Below are positions 22,829-33,469 of a DNA stretch of 64,000 nucleotides, piece after piece. A program made the position numbers and the translations under genes. The notes under the pieces were generated by a model that saw nothing but the letters and a program-made list of their open reading frames with translations, ran no database searches and was not told where the DNA came from. The first letter of the stretch is position 1, and every line of letters begins with the position of its first letter. Origin of the DNA: Breviolum minutum Mf 1.05b.01 (taxonomy: Eukaryota > Sar > Dinophyceae > Suessiales > Symbiodiniaceae); NCBI GenBank assembly GCA_000507305.1, contig DF239333.1:62001-126000 (forward strand). The letters run 5' to 3'.

Positions 22829-22937
22829 TATGGGTGTTTCCAAAAATAGTGGTACCCCAAAATGGATGGTTTATAATGGAAAACCCTATTAAATGCGGAT
22901 GATTTGGCGGTACCATTATTTTCGGAAACACCCATAT
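22829..22937. repeat. Family A palindromic element, inverted core
   Basis: TATGGGTGTTTCCAAAAATA and TTCGGAAACACCCATA are the arms. The inner segment (ATGGTTTATAATGGAAAACC) is the reverse complement of that at 20811, so the two copies differ in core orientation. Confidence 0.75.
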
Positions 22938-24252
22938 CAGCTATTTTGTTGCCTTCCAATATGACTTTTTGCTTGATGCTGGCTCATGGCAGTTGGTCAC
23001 TTGTTTCATGCATCTGCTCTAGCAAAAACACAAATGTTACAAACATGTTCCCTTCTGTCCTTTAAATGGGGCTGAAGTCTTAAGTTCCCAGGTTGACCAT
23101 TTCACCCTTTGGTTTGGTGCTTGTAGTAAGTTTAGGCTTGAGACCTCATGGCATTGGCTTAGGGAATTTGGGGGCTTCTGGCAATACCCCAAACATGACC
23201 ATCCGGACGCCCCCTCGCAACATGCTAACGATTCCCATCCCAGAAAACAAACTTTGTTTTTGGAGCCTTCTCAACAGATCTGTCAGTTCGCTTCATGACT
23301 TTTTTTGTTCGTTGGTATTCCTGAAGGGATGTGGCACCCAGTTGGTTAACTGTTACGTGAGGTGAAAGCTGTGCCTTCAACGCCTTGCAAACACGGAGGA
23401 TCGGAATGGAAGGAAGGAACTGAAGGATGGCTTTCCAATGGCGAGGAGTGTTATATTTATTGTAGTCAAGAAGCACATGATAATGTATATATAATAAGCA
23501 CATGTACATTGTAAATATAGATATATATATATATACACATTGGTCACTGACTATGCCTGGGATTATATTTTGACATATATACTTAAATAGCTGGTGCATG
23601 AAACTTAACTAAAGAGTCCGACGTATGTGCCTTCATTTGTTGGGGAGAGTTTTGGAGCTTTTCAATGACGTGAACCATCTACAGGATTGATATAATTTGA
23701 TTATATATATTCCGGTAGAACAGGATTTTTTCAGTGCCCATTATCAATCGTAAAGCAGGAAAAATCCTCTACAAAATGGGTCATAAGAGTGACAACAAAT
23801 ATCTTTACATACCCAATGATTTTGGGGGAGTTTTGTCTCGCAATTGTTCATCCAACCTTGCCGAAGCAAATGGTATTTTATTGAATTGGCGCACTCTGAT
23901 TTGTTGTTTTAGTTTGGTGAAGACCCAGCCTTCCAAATTTTGAGATCTGAGATGCGGGGATTCCCAGGGAATGGTAATTATATCATATTTATTTTCACAT
24001 ATATTCATAAAGATGATATCATTTAGAATGTGATACAGTAATATATGATATGATGTTTGGTATATTTTTCTTCCCAAGTCGTCAAGTAAGTTGTGATTTG
24101 TGTCTCTTCGTAAATCCCACATGTTGGCAAAGTTAAGCACTTTTTTTGCTTGGGTAGATTCCAACATGACACCATTATGCCAGCGGGTTTATGTGGCCAT
24201 TAAATCTTGGGTGTCTTATGTAAACACAAAAAAACACATCATTGAGATGTGT

Positions 24253-24372
24253 ACACCCTGGAAGATTAACGGCTGGAACATAATCATAGGGGTTTGGGTA
24301 GATCATTTGCCTTTCAAAAAATGGATGATTTGTATGTTCCAGCCGTTAATCTTCCAGGCCTTCCAGGGAGTA
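24253..24372. repeat. Family H palindrome between TA dinucleotides
   Basis: CACCCTGGAAGATTAACGGC with TGGAACATA, and the inverted TATGTTCCAGCCGTTAATCT continuing to TCCAGGGAG. TA precedes and follows. It lies 19 bp before a strong exon. Confidence 0.8.
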
Positions 24373-24390
24373 CCATTTTTTTTCCGAAAG

Positions 24391-24469
24391 GACTGAGATG
24401 ATGAGGGAAGCACCTGAGGCCCGAGTTGGCTCCGATAGAAACTTCTGGGTTGTCACCACAAAGACTGTG
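24391..24469 (+). CDS. Internal exon, gene 4
   Basis: One base plus 26 codons (TEMMREAPEARVGSDRNFWV, VTTKTV) between TTTCCGAAAG|G and a GTACGG donor at 24470. Ends in phase 0 and can join the phase-0 exon at 25195. Confidence 0.6.
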
Positions 24470-24489
24470 GTACGGTGATACAGTTGGAA

Positions 24490-24582
24490 GCGTGTATGGT
24501 ATATTTTCCTCATGAATGGTTGATTTTTTTGGGGGAGTACATGTTGGCAAATATACCATACATCCCATGGATCCTACGGGAG
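24490..24582. repeat. Family E element, diverged
   Basis: GTGTATGGTATATTTTCC and the inverted CAAATATACCATACAT with CCATGGATCCTACGGGAG; one arm has lost its outer end. Confidence 0.6.
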
Positions 24583-24828
24583 TGATACACCGAGCAAACC
24601 GTTATTGTCACCCAAGATGTCGATGGTTTGGCGTTTGTTCATCAATTTCAAACTTCAGATTGATCCCCCCGAAGAGTCATCCTGGAAAATTGCGGTACGA
24701 GATACATCCAAATATCGTAGCTGGAGGATTGACCCAAGCATTTGCCACTTATCATTTGCAAGAACCTGTGGTGCAAGGGTTTGAGGTTGGGTCATTTCAA
24801 TGGTCATTGCAATGTTACAAGCTTTGAT

Positions 24829-24830
24829 GC

Positions 24831-24884
<54 letters not shown>

Positions 24885-24916
24885 CGATGACGATGATGAT
24901 GATGATGATGATGATT

Positions 24917-24960
<44 letters not shown>

Positions 24961-24980
24961 AACGATGATGATAACGATGG
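24829..24980. repeat. (GAT)n microsatellite, about 150 bp
   Basis: Roughly fifty GAT/GAC triplets, broken by a few GAC, TAT and AAC units. The plus frame would give polyaspartate, but nothing shows it is translated. Confidence 0.9.
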
Positions 24981-25194
24981 TTCTGGTGATGGTAGTGGTG
25001 CAGATGACTGGCGACTAGCGATGATTCATCATGCTCACTGCATGTTCATTTGGCAACAATCTTTGGAACGTCGGCGCTTTAACATGCTGTAGCTTCATGG
25101 TATGGGCAGTGCAGTCCTTTTTTTGTGCAGATATGATGTTTGTGCCGCTACAGCAATCTACCGTGGCTGAAAAAGTAGGGTCGAGGGTAGCCAG

Positions 25195-25272
25195 GCAAAA
25201 GGAAAGAAGCACCTGCCTCATCCGTGTTGTGCTGAGGGAGAGGCTGCATCAACGGATGCCGCAGACGAGTCG
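25195..25272 (+). CDS. Internal exon, gene 4, acidic
   Basis: Twenty-six whole codons (AKGKKHLPHPCCAEGEAAST, DAADES), phase 0 at both ends, between GTAGCCAG|G (25193-25194) and a GTAGTA donor at 25273. Joins in phase with 24391-24469. Confidence 0.5.
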
Positions 25273-25378
25273 GTAGTAGGACCTTTTGCTACTCGGACTG
25301 TTGGGAGAGAACGGGGGTGCTTGCTTTTCATGAGGGGTGGTGTGATGCATGCTGACTTTGGATACATATCTTCATGTG

Positions 25379-25620
25379 TTAATTAGAAAGGCTTGAATCA
25401 AGAGCACGAGTCATGGATGATAGACGATAGACAGCAGGTGTTTTGCAGCTTTCCATGACCATTTTTCGGTCGAAAAGGACTTCAGCTTGTAAAGACAACA
25501 TATCGTGTTTTTTTCCGCTGGACCTTCGATATCGCAGCCGATCATTGGAGGATGAGTATTCTTTGATATATGCTTGGGTGTATTGTGTCCCACTAAGAGG
25601 CAAATACTATGTTCCCTTTT
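25379..25620. CDS. Both-strand open coding-like segment
   Basis: On plus the frame CFFPLDLRYRSRSLEDEYSL continues to YAWVYCVPLRGKYYVPF and TAG. On minus a frame with KKHDMLSLQAEVLFDRKMVM runs to a TAA at 25379. Neighbouring exons favour plus, but no clean splice edges decide it. Confidence 0.35.
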
Positions 25621-26024
25621 AGTAAGGACCCTGAGTTAATCTTCACTATCCAGTGGGTTTGAAACTGGGACGCACGCAAGTAAACTATATAACGTGTATT
25701 GGTACAAATGATACCTCATACATATATATATATATATATATATTCTATACAAGGCCAGGAGAATGCTGTTGATTCGTTTCAGGGGATTATTCAATAGGAA
25801 TCCTCAAGAAGCAACAAGGCTTGCCATTGGATGGAAGCTTCACATTTCCATGTTTTTTCCATGGCAAGTCACAGGGTCTACATGCGGACATGAAGTTCAT
25901 GGTAATATACCCACTCTGCAATGACTTAGCGAGGAAATGAGTCCTTATATATAGATAGTATCTAAATCCTTGAAGGGTCTTAAGGATGGAGAATGGTGAT
26001 TAAAAGTCCATCCTTTTAAACAAG

Positions 26025-26170
26025 GTGGGCTCCTACCAGTTATAACTAGGGTGTTAATAACTCCTATGAGTAGGGTAAGTTATAACCCCAGTTACATCCA
26101 CAGTTACACAAATTTATAAGGCTATTTATAGGGTAGTTATAACCCCATGTACAAGTGGTAGGGGCCCAGC
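26025..26170. repeat. Foldback element
   Basis: GGGCTCCTACCAGTTATAAC and the inverted GTTATAACCCC...GTGGTAGGGGCCC are the arms. The inside repeats GTTATAACCCCA-like words several times. Confidence 0.65.
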
Positions 26171-26485
26171 TTGTAAGAGCTTACTTCTTGTGGTTTTTTA
26201 AGCGGCTGGGCAGCTTGATCCCAGGATTCTCCTGAAAAAGTCCGATTCGCGAGATCGGATACCGCAACTTAGAGGTTTTTTTGGGACCACGATAAGCTCA
26301 TAAAATCGAAAAATGGGATTGTGCATTGTTCCATTTATTGTCCAGATATGAAAAATGATATCTTCATGATATATTCTCTAGTTTTGGCTTCAACCCTTTT
26401 AAAAGGCTTCCAGCTAGTCATTGGTTTCCTCCAGATTCAACACTTCCCCCAGACTCCAAAAAGTCAATCCTTTTTTTCGACTCAG

Positions 26486-26535
26486 GTCACCTGCGATCCA
26501 TTGTGCCATGATGGAAGCACGGATTCCTTGGGGCT
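26486..26535 (+). CDS. Candidate exon, gene 4
   Basis: Acceptor TTTTTTTCGACTCAG|G (26484-26485) opens VTCDPLCHDGSTDSLG. The 3' edge is a GT at 26536 or a GC at 26533. Confidence 0.45.
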
Positions 26536-26586
26536 GTTTTTTCTCTGAGTGCTGGTTTTATGCGGTTTTAAATAGGTTTTAGTTTC

Positions 26587-26743
26587 ACCCCCCAAAAAAA
26601 CATATGATCCAATTTGACGATAAGCATATTTTTGCAAATGGGTGGTGAAAAAACACCAACTCGTAAACCAACTAGAAATTCGGCGAACCAGTTGATATGG
26701 TAAAATATCCATTATTTACAGTGTTTTATACATCCCAGGTTGA
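26587..26743. repeat. Half copies of families C and B, adjacent
   Basis: 26587-26675 matches the right half of family C (GATCCAATTTGACGA, GCATATTTTTGCAAATGGGT). 26680-26743 matches one half of family B (GGCGAACCAGTTGATATGG, TGTTTTATACATCCCAGG). Each lacks its other arm. Confidence 0.6.
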
Positions 26744-26826
26744 AACTTACCAACTGTCCGTTTTGTTTCGGGCTGCGTTTTGGTGAAATATTCAGAATAG
26801 CTGTGATGAGAAAATTTCCACTTCAG

Positions 26827-26878
26827 GCCTCCGATGATGGAAAGCAGTCCACAGGCAATAGCATTCTATGGGCTGCAC
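26827..26878 (+). CDS. Internal exon, gene 4
   Basis: Acceptor TTCCACTTCAG|G (26825-26826), phase 0, frame ASDDGKQSTGNSILWAARQS. A GT donor at 26879 leaves one base; a GA donor a few codons later is an alternative. Confidence 0.5.
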
Positions 26879-27390
26879 GTCAGTCTAAGAGGACATGATG
26901 GAATTGTTTATAAGATCCCCAAAGGAACGCATCAATTTTTTGAATCTTTTAAGGTGAATTTATATAAAATAATCAGGTGTTGGGTACCGAATGGTGTAGT
27001 GCTACTTCAATTTTTGAAGACAGCTTTATGATTTGGATGGTTTTGAAACCTGCCACCACCCCACCAAGTGGGTGGGGGCAAAGCCGAAGGATGTGAAAAA
27101 CTGAGTTAACTAAGGCGATTTCATGTCCTTAAGAGAGGGAAGATTCCAGAGTCATCAAATTTCCACTGGGTGAAATCAAACAGCATAGGCATAGATATAA
27201 AACACGATTATGAAAGTATGAATTGTAGACAGCCGTAGTATAGGTTGTTTTAATGAATTATCATGAGCCTTTTCAGCGTGTCGATATAGAGTTTGTTATG
27301 GCCAAAAGTTTTGTTATGTATCACTATACTTGTTTATTGTCTAAACAACCTTTACCAAAAAATGAACAACATACGATATAAAATCAACAT

Positions 27391-27482
27391 ACCCATAGCA
27401 TGTATGGTACATTCACCTACATTTCCCGTAAAAGTCAACCATTAACGTAGGTCAATATACGCACATATGGTCCTATGGGATA
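27391..27482. repeat. Family E element
   Basis: CCCATAGCATGTATGGTACA and the inverted ACATATGGTCCTATGGGA; core ACCTACATTT / ACGTAGGT. Confidence 0.7.
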
Positions 27483-27629
27483 TAGACAACTCATTATAAT
27501 TTTGATTATAGACCATAGATGATAGTGAATTCGTGAATCAGCCATGATCCATATAAACCTTAGCTGAACCCCCAGCTGCACATGGATACAACCAGGGCTG
27601 TACAGTAAATTGCCTCAGAGGCCCTACAG

Positions 27630-27725
27630 GGGCAGTGGATGACACCTTGGGTAGCAGCTATCATGGGCACTACATCCGTCACTACTCGGCGAATTGCTGG
27701 TGCCTTTTCGGCGGGCCTTGGAGAC
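27630..27725 (+). CDS. Internal exon, gene 4
   Basis: Thirty-two whole codons, phase 0 both ends: GQWMTPWVAAIMGTTSVTTR then RIAGAFSAGLGD, between CCCTACAG|G and a GTGAAA donor at 27726. Hydrophobic, Gly/Ala rich, perhaps membrane-associated. The minus strand is also partly open. Confidence 0.5.
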
Positions 27726-27807
27726 GTGAAAAATTGGGATTCAACCACTTGTACCTGGTAGGGTGTTTTCCACTGGAACCTGTACAGTACCATTGATTCC
27801 ATTATAT

Positions 27808-27915
27808 ACTAGGTGGTGGTTTCAATTTTTTTTTTTTATGTTCACCCCTACCTGGGGAAATGATCCAATTTGACGAGCATATTTTTCAAAGGGGTTGGTT
27901 CAACCACCAACCAGT
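27808..27915. repeat. Family C element
   Basis: CTAGGTGGTGGTTTCAATTT left and GGTTGGTTCAACCACCAACC right arms, with TTCACCCCTACCTGGGGAAA core. Confidence 0.75.
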
Positions 27916-28772
27916 ACACATTTTTTATAACCTGGAACCTATTCGGGACCCTCTATTTTTTGGGATGAGAAACCCTCCAAAGGGAGGCCCATTACTGACA
28001 ATCAAAACAAGAGGTCATTTTTTTGGGTTCCAGGTATATTTGCATTCATTTCAATATGCATTCAATTTAACGTTACCCCAAGTTCTCCATTCTGATTATA
28101 TTTCTACAGATGTCACTGGTGATCGATATATCTATTTCTAGATTTATGTATACTGATGATACCAGTCAGCATGATATCACATTGACAATACTAGGAAGGA
28201 CAACAATGCATGCCGATTGCATGCCGTGCGTGTGTGCGTAAATATGTTTTTTACACACGCACACATACAATATGATTTCTTTATATGCACAGAGAAGGCA
28301 CACAGATACAATCTGGGATGAATTTTGGTGTAGATTTCAATTGTTTGAATCTGGCAATCAGGCAGACCAAAACTCGACAGATCAGTCCAAAACTCTTGGG
28401 AAGTAACAGCCCAATTTTTCGGACAAAAGCAAACAGTTTTAGGCAAGGCTTGCTTGGCAGTACCCTGGAGTGCCTCACATCGAGTCACATCGATGTCTTT
28501 GGGACCCTGGCCTTAGCCTTGACGTGTTGATTTACCAATGAATGTATGACAGACTTTGAGTTCCAATTTTAGTATTCCATAAAATTGGTCCATGAAATTA
28601 GAATCCTGCAATGAATGGAAACAAACAGCTATAATTAATATAATTTCAAACTATTTAATACTAGTAGGTTTCTTGAACACTGCTTGGGGAAGTACTGTAT
28701 ATTTCAGCCGACCTGGTTTCTATTCTTTGGTCGTAAACCCGCACAACAAGAACTGCAGTAACGTTGCGGCAG

Positions 28773-28883
28773 GTACGGCTGTGGCCAACGCGCTGGCAGC
28801 TGCCCAGGGTTCTGTGGCGATGGCAATGCCTGTTGTCGATGGAGAGCACATCACGATCCTCCAGACACTCGATGCAATGAGAG
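28773..28883 (+). CDS. Internal exon, gene 4
   Basis: Between GCGGCAG|G (28771-28772) and GAGAG|GTGGCG: TAVANALAAAQGSVAMAMPV then VDGEHITILQTLDAM. It ends with one base left over, which fits the exon at 30445. The minus strand also has an exon-like frame (ATEPWAAASALATA) between CTCTCCAG and GTACCT, so strand is not fully settled. Confidence 0.5.
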
Positions 28884-28996
28884 GTGGCGCACATGGATGC
28901 TGGAGAGATGAATTCACACACTCTCCTTGCGGGGGGAGGGTTGGGAGCTTTACCATAAAAATCGGTTGTATTATTGGATTGCTTGCTAAATATGAG

Positions 28997-29062
28997 GCAT
29001 TTCTGTCTATTTGTGTTTGTTGACCGGCTGAAGTTTCTTCCAAGAATCTTGGAGCTTGAAAG
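28997..29062 (+). CDS. Candidate exon, gene 4
   Basis: The frame HFCLFVFVDRLKFLPRILEL ends at AAAG|GTGCCG (donor 29063). The acceptor TATGAG|G is poor and the phase does not fit 28883 or 30445. Confidence 0.4.
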
Positions 29063-29675
29063 GTGCCGGCTTGTTTTTCCAGATCCAGTAGCTTGATGAT
29101 AAAGGAAACCTGGCCAGGGTTTGTGAAGGCACAGAAATTATAGGATTTCTTCGTTCACTCGAATGGATATGTATATCAGGGTTTTCCTTCATCAGTATAT
29201 GTATGTTTAAAATACAGTATCAGTTTGTATGTGTATTATACATACGTTCTTGGAGTTGTTGGTGATCTACATGGCGAGACTCATAGACGTCCTGGCCAGG
29301 AATGGGTCATATCAATGGTCATATGGGGTCACAGTGATTTCACCCAACATCACTGATACTCTCCATTTCACTATCATTAACGAAATTCAAATCCCGGATA
29401 TCCCATGGCAATATGTTTGAAAGGTATGTCAGAAACCTTAAACAAAAACATCGCATGAAGGCAAGGTGGGGAACCTGGTAGCAGCAACAGCCTAGTCATA
29501 GCTAGAGTAGCAATTCTGCTCGAAATCTCTTCATGAAACCCCGTGAACTGCTGATTTTATTTTGGCTGACGTCCCCTCTCCACTGTTGCTGTTGAACATG
29601 TATAAATAAATGAATCCTTCGGCATCAATGGAATAGTAGCTGCATTTCCTTTTGAACATGGTGTCAGTTTCCATC

Positions 29676-29782
29676 CCCATAGCATCCATGTATGGTATAT
29701 TTGTCTACATTTACCATATTTTACCATAAAAAAACAACCAAATGTAGGTAAATATACCAGTCCCATGGATCCTACGGGATCT
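29676..29782. repeat. Family E element
   Basis: CCCATAGCATCCATGTATGG and inverted CCATGGATCCTACGGG with matching inner GTCTACATTTACC / AATGTAGGTAAATATACC arms. Confidence 0.8.
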
Positions 29783-29920
29783 AGTTCCAGTACTGAAAGC
29801 CGATATTGTGGTCATGCCATGAGGAATGTCGCAGTGTGCGGAGATGGCCTGTCGTTTGGGCCTCATGTTTTTCACCAAATGTTTGTGGCATTTTTGTGGT
29901 CCAAATTTGCATGAATACCT

Positions 29921-30021
29921 GAACTGGGTGGTGGTTTCAAATATTTGTTATTTTCACCCCTACTTAGGGAAGATTCCCAATTTGACTAATATTTTTCGGA
30001 TGGGTTGAAACCACCAACTAG
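29921..30021. mobile_element. Family C MITE with 9-bp target-site duplication
   Basis: CTGGGTGGTGGTTTCAAATA left arm and GGGTTGAAACCACCAACTAG right arm. TGAATACCT stands immediately before (29912-29920) and after (30022-30030), a perfect 9-bp duplication. Confidence 0.8.
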
Positions 30022-30444
30022 TGAATACCTTTTCTGAATGTTGTACGTATAGTAATGTAAAGGGACCTACAGTTTCATTTGTCAGAAAGACCAACACATG
30101 CAGTAGTTTTTCATACATATGTCAACAGAACAAAACCCGTCAATGTTGTCCAAATTGACTCACGAGTTGCTAACCCCCTGTTTGTTTTATTTTGTTTTGC
30201 TGTCATTGGATGAAATGTTCTCGTCAAGTCTTAGATTCCATATTGTCATCATGAGTTTAAAGTATTGAAACTCAAGTAAAGTAACTCCACTGGAGGAAGA
30301 ATGAAGTTTGAATCTCTTGGCAGCTATAACCGGAAACATATTTCTATAAAGCAATCCTTTTTGATATAAGAGGACAAAGAACTGAATCTATTTGAATAAA
30401 CTTGCTTTGTAGCGGAGTTGCGAGTCTGATCTATGTTACCGCAG

Positions 30445-30518
30445 CCCAAATTCAATCAAACCGCACCCAAGTCGCAGCAAAAGTCGAAAAAGTCAAGTTG
30501 CAACAATGGGTTCTGGTG
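30445..30518 (+). CDS. Internal exon, gene 4, helical
   Basis: Two bases plus 24 codons: QIQSNRTQVAAKVEKVKLQQ then WVLV, between TACCGCAG (30443-30444) and GGTG|GTAGCA. Entry phase fits 28883. It ends in phase 0. The heptad-like pattern suggests a coiled coil. Confidence 0.6.
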
Positions 30519-30780
30519 GTAGCACTCCAAGGACCGGGGTGTTTTTTTGGGGCTTTGGGGTAGCCTTTGGGTCAGCTTGATGGCATGGGGACACCGATTG
30601 AGAGTCAGTGAAGTGTCATGACTTTGGCTTAAAATCACTCTCAACATTAGGGTTCCTCTTTGTCCATATCAAATTCAAATCGTGCACGCGTGTGCATTTT
30701 CTTGATGAATCCTGGAACAGTTTTGAGTAAAAGTGATGAACATTGAAGTGGAACATATCTTCCAGAGCCAAGTAGTCCAG

Positions 30781-30865
30781 CAGTGACGGTTGTCACGCAT
30801 CCGACGACCCTATCAGGACAAAGCATACGGCCCGAGGCAGCCCCGAGCAAGGGTTTCCAGATTGC
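30781..30865 (+). CDS. Candidate exon, strand undecided
   Basis: Plus frame TVVTHPTTLSGQSIRPEAAP with SKGFQ after GTCCAG. Minus frame over the same bases reads PLLNAIWKPLLGAASGRMLC, hydrophobic and reminiscent of EamA/DMT transporter hairpins. Neighbouring exons are plus. Confidence 0.35.
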
Positions 30866-31349
30866 GTTGAGGAGAGGGATCATGAAATGGGACCCATTTT
30901 GGGGGAACCAAACAAGTAGCAAATGTAGGGTAAATTTCAGGGAAGTCTCTTAGTAGTTAATTGTTTGGGTTGATTATACTGTATATAATGACCACCGGAG
31001 GAGAAAGACATATGTATATATATACTCCTACACCACCAGCTAAGTCATCATTTTGTGGTCGCTGCGTCTCTTTTCTGCTTTTGGTCGGTCATTCGGCATG
31101 GTATGGCAAATTTCAGGTATCGTGAAACACCAGCATTGATGCTGGGATTCAATCACATACTTTGGGGTATTCGATATCCAGAAGCTCAGTTCCTCCTACT
31201 ACATAACATAGTCACTTATTACATCACATAGTCTTTCCCAAGGTGATGTTGTTTGTATCCTTTTCGAAAGGTGACATTAATGTATGGATATGGAAGATAA
31301 AGGATCTCCGTACACACTGCCTATCTGAGGTTTGGTGGAGCAATCTCAG

Positions 31350-31393
31350 TGATGCCGGGCTTTGGTGGTGTACATTCAAGGACAAGTTGGGAG
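31350..31393 (+). CDS. Candidate exon, gene 4
   Basis: After CAATCTCAG (31348-31349): MPGFGGVHSRTSWE to GGGAG|GTTCCT, ending in phase 0. The same frame stays open for 32 more codons, so the exon may be longer. Confidence 0.4.
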
Positions 31394-31518
31394 GTTCCTC
31401 GACTTGGGTGGAAATTTCATGTCAGATTCCGGGTTGGTGTATCCGGTGCTGGTAGTTTTTTCGGCTTCGGGCCGGGGTCATGGAAATGAAGGTTTCCGAA
31501 TTTCCGCTTTTTTTTTAA

Positions 31519-31592
31519 GTTGTGTGTGTGTGTGTGTCCTTTTATCTTGTTTTGCGATGTTTTGTGTTTGCATGTGTGTGTGTGTGTGTGTA
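31519..31592. repeat. Two (TG)n tracts
   Basis: TGTGTGTGTGTGTGTGTG at 31519-31537 and again at 31574-31592, 37 bp apart. Confidence 0.85.
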
Positions 31593-31943
31593 TGTGCTTG
31601 CTGTTTGTTCGTCGAATTGAGGCATTGTTTTCATTAATGCGCTTACATCATGAGTATTGGGACCATAGATGGCACAATTTCTGTATTCTCAAAACATGAC
31701 CGAGCTCGCCAGAAGTAGATGGTGCACCTCAATGACTGTTCTTGGTGTATGTACCATGTGTTTGTGTTTATACTACGCATGTATGAAATAAAGACCACAC
31801 ATGAGATAAATATCTATACATTTTTTAGGCGTTTATAGTATCAGCATCTATAATCATATTCATCTATAAGTCTAAAACCACTCATAAATGCACTTCATAT
31901 ACCATTCTCATGCATACCATTCTACATGCAGACAGATTTGCAG

Positions 31944-32025
31944 TTGCAGAAAACAAGATTGTCCAGAAGAGGAGAACACTCCCCGAAATTGATGGAACTA
32001 CCCATGCATGAAGCTATGTTTCTTA
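31944..32025 (+). CDS. Internal exon, gene 4
   Basis: Acceptor ATTTGCAG (31942-31943), phase 0, 27 codons: LQKTRLSRRGEHSPKLMELP then MHEAMFL, ending at a GTGGAT donor (32026). Basic and hydrophilic. Confidence 0.6.
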
Positions 32026-32142
32026 GTGGATAAACAATTCATCGTGGGCTTGACTTTTTAGGGTTTATATATGACCACTGTATGTCTATATTATATATAT
32101 ACTATATTTTTTGTTTTTTTGATGAATCAAACTACTCTCTTA

Positions 32143-32224
<82 letters not shown>
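32143..32224. repeat. (CTTG)n tetranucleotide array, about 20 copies
   Basis: Uninterrupted CTTG/TTGC repeats. A similar AAGC/AAAC-rich patch lies at 14240-14285. Confidence 0.9.
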
Positions 32225-32226
<2 letters not shown>

Positions 32227-32248
32227 TGATATTAGGGTTTGTGACCAA

Positions 32249-32552
32249 TACCCTCCCTGAAACTAACAGCAAAAGCCCCTGAAAAAGGATGATTGGAAGA
32301 CGATTCTTTCCTTTAGGGCCATGTTATTTTTAAGGAGGGGTACACCCCAGAAGATGAACAAAAGTCAAAAAAAAAGTCAGCCAATAGGAAAATCATCTGA
32401 ACCAAACCTTTATTTTCAGGTTCCATGTTAATTTTCCAGGGTGTAACTAGGTGGTGGTTTCGATTTTTTTTGAAATTTTCACCCCTATTTGGGGTAGATT
32501 CCCAATTTGCCGAGCATATTTTTCCCATGGGTTGGTTCAACCACCAGCTAGG
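32249..32552. mobile_element. Three MITEs back to back (families D, G, C)
   Basis: 32249-32340 is family D (TACCCTCCCTGAAACTAACA start). 32341-32444 is family G (TACACCCCAGAAGATGAAC to TTTTCCAGGGTGTA). 32445-32552 is family C (AACTAGGTGGTGGTTTCGAT to AACCACCAGCTAGG). The elements abut within a few bases; G sits between TA dinucleotides. Confidence 0.75.
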
Positions 32553-32576
32553 TAATCATCTCCGAAAAATTCCGAG

Positions 32577-32666
32577 GAAACCGTTGGCCGGAATAATTCC
32601 AAGAAATCGAGAAATCGATCTGGATCCCAGAAATCGGTGCCTCGGTGAATGGTAGGGAATATGTGA
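32577..32666 (+). CDS. Candidate Ser/Arg-rich exon
   Basis: After ATTCCGAG|G the frame ETVGRNNSKKSRNRSGSQKS, VPR ends at TGA. RS-like composition; phase partner not known. Confidence 0.3.
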
Positions 32667-33409
32667 GTGACTGTAGTTCCCTTGGGAGTTCATGAACAGA
32701 TGGAAATGATCAAGAAAATGGAGGTTTGGAGCCGATGATCATCTTTTTTTTTGCAATTGGGCTGATGATGTTTTAGGGAAACCTCCGCCGTTTCCAAAAA
32801 GCTTCATTTTGAGGTGTCCGTAATTTCTTGATTTACCCAACCTCTTCGGGTTTTTTGAGAGTTTTTAACTGCCCAGTGTCCATGGTTGGTTGTTGGGATG
32901 TTGTTGATTTAGCTTGGTACCTACCTTTGGGTTGGTACAGGCAGGTGAATTAATCCCATTTTGTAGATGGAGAGAATAGATTGTGGCAAAAAAATGTTGC
33001 AATCCAGTTGGTGAAGGAAATGCCGAAAACAATTTGAGATGATTAAACACGTCGTAGTGCAGCTGGTCCATGAATTAATAGTATGAAGGGACTGTTATGG
33101 TTGAGTTATTATGGTTTTTCTCTATAGCTGTATTTTTTTGATTTACCTACAGTACATCTTTCCATTGCTACTTGACATTATGTTCAACCACGTGTAATCA
33201 AGATCCCCGAATACATCCGAATACATCCTGAAAATGTGTTTTTTTTCGGAATGCTTTGGGGCTCTGAGATATGTTCGAACAGTTTCGGGTGTTTGGGATT
33301 TTTTATGTATTTTTTTATGTTTAAAATTTTGCCACAAATATATTGCTTGGAATACTAGACACTACCCCAAATCTATGGTGCTTCCATACGGTAGGTACCC
33401 GAATTTCAG

Positions 33410-33469
33410 TCACCGATTCGGGTGGAATTGTGTAACCATCAGTCGGGTTTCGACCGACTGGCTGAATAA
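33410..33469 (+). CDS. Possible last exon of gene 4
   Basis: Acceptor CGAATTTCAG (33408-33409), phase 0, frame SPIRVELCNHQSGFDRLAE and TAA at 33467-33469. An alternative frame (TISRVSTDWLNKLVRAESLV) overlaps and runs on to 33510. Confidence 0.45.
   Translation, partial: SPIRVELCNHQSGFDRLAE

Noticed and set aside
24742..25092. Long polyaspartate / polymethionine open frames
   Set aside because: They are translations of the GAT microsatellite; no splice or start evidence.
32313..32540. 75-codon minus frame with KINMEPENK
   Set aside because: Translation of adjoining G and C elements.
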